Assembly: GCA_050741255.1 (NCBI GenBank)
Contig: JBOIEQ010000159.1
Location: 1-9,679, forward strand
DNA: 9,679 nt
DNA from: CAZXNF01 sp050741255
Lineage (GTDB): Bacteria; Pseudomonadota; Gammaproteobacteria; Burkholderiales; SG8-41
Direction: 5' to 3'
Made by a program: the position numbers and the translations under genes. Positions 7,256 to 9,679 of this stretch are shown one piece after another (within the stretch, counting starts at the first letter, position 1; each line of letters opens with the position of its first letter). The notes beneath the pieces are model-generated. The model was not told where the DNA came from, searched no databases, and saw only the letters and a list, made by a program, of their open reading frames with translations.

Positions 7256-7299
7256 TGTCGGAGCCAAAATTCATCGTGTAATTGCGAATTTCCGCCATG

Positions 7300-7914
7300 T
7301 CAGCCCTTGCGGAAGCCTTCGCTGCCCGCGTAATTCTCTTCGCGGATGATGCGCGGCGTGATCTCGCGCGGCTCGATCGTCACCGGCTGGTAGATCACGC
7401 GCTGCTGCTCGGGGTCGTAGCGCATCTCCACGGTGCCCGAGATCGGGAAGTCCTTGCGGAACGGGTGCCCGATGAAACCATAGTCGGTCAGGATGCGGCG
7501 CAGGTCCGGATGGCCCGTGAACATGACGCCGTAGAGATCGAAGGCTTCGCGTTCGAACCAGTTGGCCGACGGCCAGAGGTCGACCACCGAATCGACCACG
7601 GGAAAATCATCGTCAGCCGCGAATACCCGGACGCGCAGGCGACGGTTGTGCACGATGGACAGCAGGTGATAGACGATCGCGTAGCGCGCGCCCTCCCAGC
7701 CGCCCTCGCCGTACGCCGAATAATCCATGCCGCAAAGGTCAGTCAACTGGTCGAACGCCAGTTCGGGCCGGTCGCGCAGCGCCTGCAGGGTGGGCAGCAG
7801 ATCAGCCGCCTTCACGACCGCCGTGACCATGCCGTGCGTCTCGTCGGCCGACACCAGGCGTTCGCCGAGCGCGGTCTTGAGACTTTCGGTCAGCGTGTCG
7901 TTGCGTTGGGTCAT
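7300..7914 (-). CDS. nuoC: NADH-quinone oxidoreductase subunit C (30-kDa)
   Basis: NuoC (Nqo5 family) has no cofactor; it packs against NuoD and NuoI in the connecting arm. The 204-aa protein carries the family signature in residues 119-157: WFEREAFDLYGVMFTGHPDL, then RRILTDYGFIGHPFRKDFP. The C-terminus PREITPRIIREENYAGSEGFRKG runs a few residues past the usual end near ENYG. nuoC and nuoD are separate here, unlike the E. coli nuoCD fusion. The ATG at 7914 is 33 bp after nuoB. The sequence before it is C-rich (CCGCCGCCAGCCCTC) with no SD, and contains a 9-bp direct repeat (GGCTGGCGG on the plus strand at 7918-7926 and 7928-7936). No better in-frame start was found. Expected translation mode: coupled to nuoB (inference). 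Confidence 0.97.
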   Translation of the reverse strand: MTQRNDTLTESLKTALGERLVSADETHGMVTAVVKAADLLPTLQALRDRPELAFDQLTDLCGMDYSAYGEGGWEGARYAIVYHLLSIVHNRRLRVRVFAADDDFPVVDSVVDLWPSANWFEREAFDLYGVMFTGHPDLRRILTDYGFIGHPFRKDFPISGTVEMRYDPEQQRVIYQPVTIEPREITPRIIREENYAGSEGFRKG

Positions 7915-7947
7915 GAGGGCTGGCGGCGGCTGGCGGGGAGACGTCGG

Positions 7948-8424
7948 TCAGCGCGCGATCGTGCTGGTGCGCTTGATCTTGTTCTGCAGCTGGATCAGGC
8001 CGTAGAGCAGCGCTTCGGCCGTCGGCGGGCAGCCGGGCACGTAGATGTCCACCGGCACGATGCGGTCGCAGCCGCGCACCACCGAGTAGGAGTAATGGTA
8101 GTAACCGCCGCCGTTGGCGCAGGACCCCATCGAGATCACCCAGCGCGGCTCGGCCATCTGGTCGTAGACCTTGCGCAGCGCCGGCGCCATCTTGTTGCAC
8201 AGCGTGCCGGCCACGATCATCACGTCGGACTGGCGCGGGCTGGGGCGGAACACGATGCCGAAGCGGTCGAGGTCGTAGCGCGCCGCGCCCGCGTGCATCA
8301 TTTCCACCGCGCAGCACGCGAGGCCGAAGGTCATCGGCCACAGCGAGCCGGTGCGCGTCCAGTTGATGACGGTATCGATGCCCGCCACCACGAAGCCTTT
8401 TTGCACGACGCCGCCGTCAGGCAT
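7948..8424 (-). CDS. nuoB: NADH-quinone oxidoreductase subunit B (cluster N2)
   Basis: NuoB (PSST/Nqo6 family) holds the terminal [4Fe-4S] cluster N2, which reduces quinone. The 158-aa protein has the unusual tandem cysteines C37-C38 (GLACCAVEMM), then C102 (MGSCANGGGYY) and C132 (PGCPPTAEAL), the complete N2 ligand set. RFGIVFRPSPRQSDVMIVAG (54-73) is the conserved basic region near the quinone site. It begins 21 bp after nuoA with a strong GGAGG 6 nt before the ATG, the best ribosome binding site in the operon. The wording TLCNKMAPALRK resembles betaproteobacterial members more than xanthomonad ones (from memory, not tested). Complete and normal. Confidence 0.98.
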   Translation of the reverse strand: MPDGGVVQKGFVVAGIDTVINWTRTGSLWPMTFGLACCAVEMMHAGAARYDLDRFGIVFRPSPRQSDVMIVAGTLCNKMAPALRKVYDQMAEPRWVISMGSCANGGGYYHYSYSVVRGCDRIVPVDIYVPGCPPTAEALLYGLIQLQNKIKRTSTIAR

Positions 8425-8430
8425 GAGCCA

Positions 8431-8435
8431 CCTCC
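8431..8435 (-). promoter_or_regulatory. Strong Shine-Dalgarno of nuoB
   Basis: GGAGG in mRNA sense (inside GGCGGAGGTGG) is spaced 6 nt from the nuoB ATG. It stands out because nuoA, nuoC, nuoD and nuoG lack a comparable site. Confidence 0.8.
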
Positions 8436-8445
8436 GCCACCAGGA

Positions 8446-8814
8446 TCAATCCCATTCGAGGGCCCCCTTCTTCCATTCGTAGACGAAGCCCACGGTCAGC
8501 AGTCCCAGAAACAGCACCATCGCCCAGAACCCGAACACGCCGACCTCCTCGAGCACGACCGCCCACGGAAAGAGGAACGCGATTTCCAGGTCGAACAGGA
8601 TGAAGAGGATGGCCACGAGGTAGTAGCGCACGTCGAACTTCATGCGCGCGTCCTCGAAGGCCTCGAAACCGCACTCGTAGGGGGACAGCTTTTCGCTGTC
8701 GGGACGGTTGACGCCGAACAGCGTCGAGACGATCCAGCCGCCGGCGATGGGCGCCACGCCGAAGAAGACGCCGACGCCCAGGAAAAGCAGCACGGGGAGG
8801 TAGTTATCCAACAT
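8446..8814 (-). CDS. nuoA: NADH-quinone oxidoreductase subunit A (ND3 family)
   Basis: NuoA is a small membrane subunit beside NuoH and NuoJ at the quinone-chamber end of the membrane arm. The 122-aa protein has three membrane helices (about 6-30, 63-84, 92-111). The long loop between the first two bears the conserved SPYECGFEAFEDARMKFDVR (44-63), including the ND3 signature cysteine C48. It is the first gene of the nuo operon. The ATG at 8814 touches a heptamer tandem repeat: the 35 nt before it are CGAATCC units, so there is no Shine-Dalgarno. The family N-terminus (MLDNYLPVLLFL) supports this ATG and no in-frame alternative upstream looks like NuoA. No clear promoter was recognised between the tRNA and nuoA. 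Confidence 0.98.
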   Translation of the reverse strand: MLDNYLPVLLFLGVGVFFGVAPIAGGWIVSTLFGVNRPDSEKLSPYECGFEAFEDARMKFDVRYYLVAILFILFDLEIAFLFPWAVVLEEVGVFGFWAMVLFLGLLTVGFVYEWKKGALEWD

Positions 8815-8848
8815 CGGGATTCGGGATTCGGGATTCGGGATTCGGGGT
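8814..8848. repeat. Heptamer tandem array (TCGGGAT)5 abutting the nuoA start codon
   Basis: Four perfect TCGGGAT units (8814-8841) and one variant TCGGGGT (8842-8848) are read on the plus strand. In the mRNA this gives CCCGAATCCCGAATCCCG directly before the nuoA ATG, in the place of the ribosome binding site. The units differ by one base from those of the array at 8934-8975, which run in the opposite orientation. Confidence 0.93.
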
Positions 8849-8860
8849 TCAGAAACCCCG
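8843..8860. other. 7-bp stem-loop in the nuoA leader
   Basis: The arms 8843-8849 and 8854-8860 are exact complements around a 4-nt loop, at the inner edge of the heptamer array. In the mRNA the hairpin ends about 28 nt before nuoA. No U run follows it, so termination is unlikely. Confidence 0.5.
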
Positions 8861-8909
8861 TGCTGACCGTGTCATCCGCGCATCCGTCGCTCCCAGTTAG
8901 ACCAACCAA

Positions 8910-8929
8910 CCCCGGTTTACCGTCCGGGG
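8910..8929 (-). other. GC-rich stem-loop downstream of tRNA-Leu
   Basis: The arms CCCCGG (8910-8915) and CCGGGG (8924-8929) enclose 8 nt. In the direction of transcription the tail is TTGGTTGGTC, too poor in T for a good intrinsic terminator. It may partly end or slow transcription from secG-tRNA, or simply belong to the repeat element filling this spacer. Confidence 0.35.
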
Positions 8930-8933
8930 CGCC

Positions 8934-8975
8934 CTGAATCCTGCATACTGAATCCTGAATCCTGAATCCTGTATT
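8934..8975. repeat. Heptamer tandem array (CTGAATC)6 next to the tRNA 3' end
   Basis: There are six consecutive 7-bp units on the plus strand: CTGAATC, CTGCATA, three CTGAATC, then CTGTATT. Four are perfect. The array ends 2 bp before the encoded CCA of tRNA-Leu. Its reverse complement (GATTCAG) differs by one base from the units at 8814-8848 (GATTCGG), so the two arrays form a periodic inverted pair around an 85-bp core. Confidence 0.92.
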
Positions 8976-8977
8976 CA

Positions 8978-9062
8978 TGGTGCCGACGGGGAGACTCGAA
9001 CTCCCACGGCTTTCGCCACCGCCCCCTCAAGACGGCGTGTCTACCAATTCCACCACGTCGGC
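8978..9062 (-). tRNA. tRNA-Leu, anticodon GAG
   Basis: An 85-nt cloverleaf with encoded CCA. The acceptor stem GCCGACG (9062-9056) pairs fully with CGTCGGC (8988-8982), followed by A73 and CCA (8980-8978). The T arm is GGGAG-TTCGAGT-CTCCC. The anticodon arm is CCGTC-TTGAGGG-GGCGG, giving anticodon GAG after U33, which reads CUC and CUU. A long variable arm GGC-GAAA-GCC marks a class II tRNA (Leu). It lies 15 bp after the secG stop and before nuoA, a placement known in many proteobacteria. It is probably cut out of a secG-tRNA(-nuo) transcript by RNase P and endonucleases (inference). Confidence 0.96.
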
Positions 9063-9077
9063 CACGCAAAACCGTTG

Positions 9078-9434
9078 CTACTTCGGTATTTCCTTCGTCT
9101 TCGATTCTTCGCCGTCGACCTTGGGTGAAATGTCGCCCGGAAGCGCGGGCGACACCGGGCCGCCCTTCTCCAGAATCACGCCGGTGGCTTCGGTCCGGTG
9201 CGTGGAAAACCACGTCAGGCCGAGGCTCGTCACGAAAAAGACGGTCGCCAGCACGGCGGTCGCCCGGGAGAGGAAGTTCGCCGAGCCGCTCGCGCCAAAC
9301 AGGCTGCCCGAGGATCCGCTGCCGAAGGCGGCGCCCATGTCGGCGCCCTTGCCGTGCTGGATCAGGATCAGCCCGATCATCGCGAGTGCGGTGAGCATCT
9401 GCACGCCCACCAGGATATTGAGAACCACGTTCAT
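9078..9434 (-). CDS. secG: Preprotein translocase subunit SecG
   Basis: SecG is the small accessory subunit of the SecYEG channel for protein export across the inner membrane. The 118-aa protein has two membrane helices (about 3-25 and 57-76) joined by the conserved Gly/Ser-rich loop with GADMGAAFGSGSSGSLFG (30-47) and GSANFLSRATAVLA (50-63), the core SecG signature. The C-terminal 40 residues are polar and low in conservation, as usual. The ATG at 9434 is preceded by AGGAG about 9 nt upstream. It lies 37 bp after tpiA, probably in the same transcript. It ends with TAG at 9080..9078. A tpiA-secG-tRNA-Leu-nuo order is common in beta- and some gammaproteobacteria. Confidence 0.96.
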   Translation of the reverse strand: MNVVLNILVGVQMLTALAMIGLILIQHGKGADMGAAFGSGSSGSLFGASGSANFLSRATAVLATVFFVTSLGLTWFSTHRTEATGVILEKGGPVSPALPGDISPKVDGEESKTKEIPK

Positions 9435-9443
9435 TCGATCTAA

Positions 9444-9448
9444 CTCCT
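9444..9448 (-). promoter_or_regulatory. Shine-Dalgarno of secG
   Basis: AGGAG in mRNA sense lies 9 nt before the ATG at 9434, within the 37-bp tpiA-secG spacer. It supports this start. Confidence 0.6.
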
Positions 9449-9471
9449 AAATTTGTCTTTGGGCACGCGTT

Positions 9472-9679
9472 TCAGCGGGCCGCGGCAATGATCTGCAGGA
9501 AATCGGGCGCCTTCTGCGACGCGCCGCCGATCAGGCCGCCGTCGATGTCCGGCATGGCGAACAATTCCTTCGCATTGCCGGCCTTGACACTGCCGCCGTA
9601 CAAAATAACCCGGCCTGCCGCCACCTCGGCGTTACTGCGCGCAACCGTGGTGCGTATAAACGCATGCACGGCCTGCGCC
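9472..9679 (-). CDS. tpiA: Triose-phosphate isomerase, C-terminus (partial)
   Basis: Only the last 68 codons are in the window; the gene enters from beyond 9679. TpiA interconverts dihydroxyacetone phosphate and glyceraldehyde 3-phosphate in glycolysis and gluconeogenesis in the cytoplasm. The fragment reads AQAVHAFIRTTVARSNAEVA, then RVILYGGSVKAGNAKELFAM, then DIDGGLIGGASQKAPDFLQI. YGGSVK and GGLIGGAS are the loop-7 and loop-8 phosphate-binding segments of the TIM barrel. The residue after GGAS is Gln where Leu is usual, a minor change. The active-site Lys, His and Glu lie outside the window. The stop is TGA at 9474..9472. The adjacent secG fits the usual gene order. Confidence 0.95.
   Translation of the reverse strand, partial: AQAVHAFIRTTVARSNAEVAAGRVILYGGSVKAGNAKELFAMPDIDGGLIGGASQKAPDFLQIIAAAR

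Larger units (their letters stand above)
7140..7298 (-). pseudogene. Duplicated nuoD 5' end continuing as a 52-codon ORF
   Basis: Immediately after nuoC (TGA, one base, ATG at 7298) a frame begins MAEIRNYTMNFG, identical in protein to the first 12 residues of the intact nuoD at 7147. The DNA differs at five of these codons (2, 6, 8, 10, 12), each at the third position and each synonymous. After residue 12 the similarity stops. The frame goes on as a basic, Arg-rich sequence (SDMTLALCAKVSLRRNKP and so on) and stops at 7142..7140, overlapping the nuoD start by 8 nt in another frame. AAGGG lies about 6 nt before its ATG, so it has the better initiation site. It is most likely the stub of a former nuoD start, or an accidental leader ORF. 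Whether it is translated cannot be seen. Confidence 0.8.

Noticed and set aside
7282..8937. A 551-codon plus-strand open frame across nuoC, nuoB and nuoA
   Set aside because: Shadow of three well-supported genes on the other strand. It runs through the heptamer array and ends in low-complexity sequence.
8814..8975. CRISPR array
   Set aside because: The units are 7 bp with no spacers; they are simple tandem repeats.
8861..8977. A sigma70 promoter for nuoA
   Set aside because: Several weak partial matches (for example TCTAAC in minus-strand sense) but no -35/-10 pair with proper spacing that could be defended.

Overview
The window is the 5' two-thirds of a proton-pumping NADH:ubiquinone oxidoreductase (respiratory complex I) operon plus the genes in front of it. 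Everything is on the minus strand. Read in the direction of transcription (right to left), the order is tpiA (3' end only), secG, tRNA-Leu(GAG), nuoA, nuoB, nuoC, nuoD, nuoE, nuoF, nuoG, nuoH, nuoI and the first 21 codons of nuoJ. The order tpiA-secG-tRNA-Leu-nuoA, the separate nuoC and nuoD genes, the 158-aa NuoB, the 417-aa NuoD and the NuoE/NuoF wording suggest a GC-rich betaproteobacterium or a close gammaproteobacterial relative. This was judged from remembered family sequences, not from a search. The long plus-strand open frames are GC-driven shadows of the nuo genes.

Right end (9063-9679): triose-phosphate isomerase C-terminus, then SecG. Next, tRNA-Leu with an encoded CCA lies 15 bp after secG. 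The 163 bp between tRNA and nuoA (8815-8977) is bounded by two heptamer tandem arrays in opposite orientation, one touching the tRNA side and one touching the nuoA start codon. nuoA therefore has no visible Shine-Dalgarno (SD) sequence.

Centre and left (65-8814): nuoA-nuoI are tightly packed, with TGATG, TAATG and GTGA overlaps at G/H, E/F and D/E. NuoE, F and G form the NADH-oxidising module (FMN and Fe-S clusters). NuoB, C, D and I form the arm linking it to quinone. NuoA, H and J are membrane subunits. Two junctions are abnormal. Between nuoC and nuoD there are about 150 extra bp. They hold a second nuoD start (12 codons, identical protein, five synonymous differences), three stem-loops, and a perfect 22-bp inverted repeat whose arm contains the start codon of the intact nuoD. 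Between nuoI and nuoJ there is a perfect 26-bp inverted repeat built from iterated CGCCAAG.

No unknown protein system is present; the genes are housekeeping. The material worth attention is the non-coding architecture, above all the nuoC-nuoD junction. It looks like the scar of a rearrangement or gene replacement and could make nuoD translation depend on upstream translation. An assembly or amplification artefact has to be excluded first.
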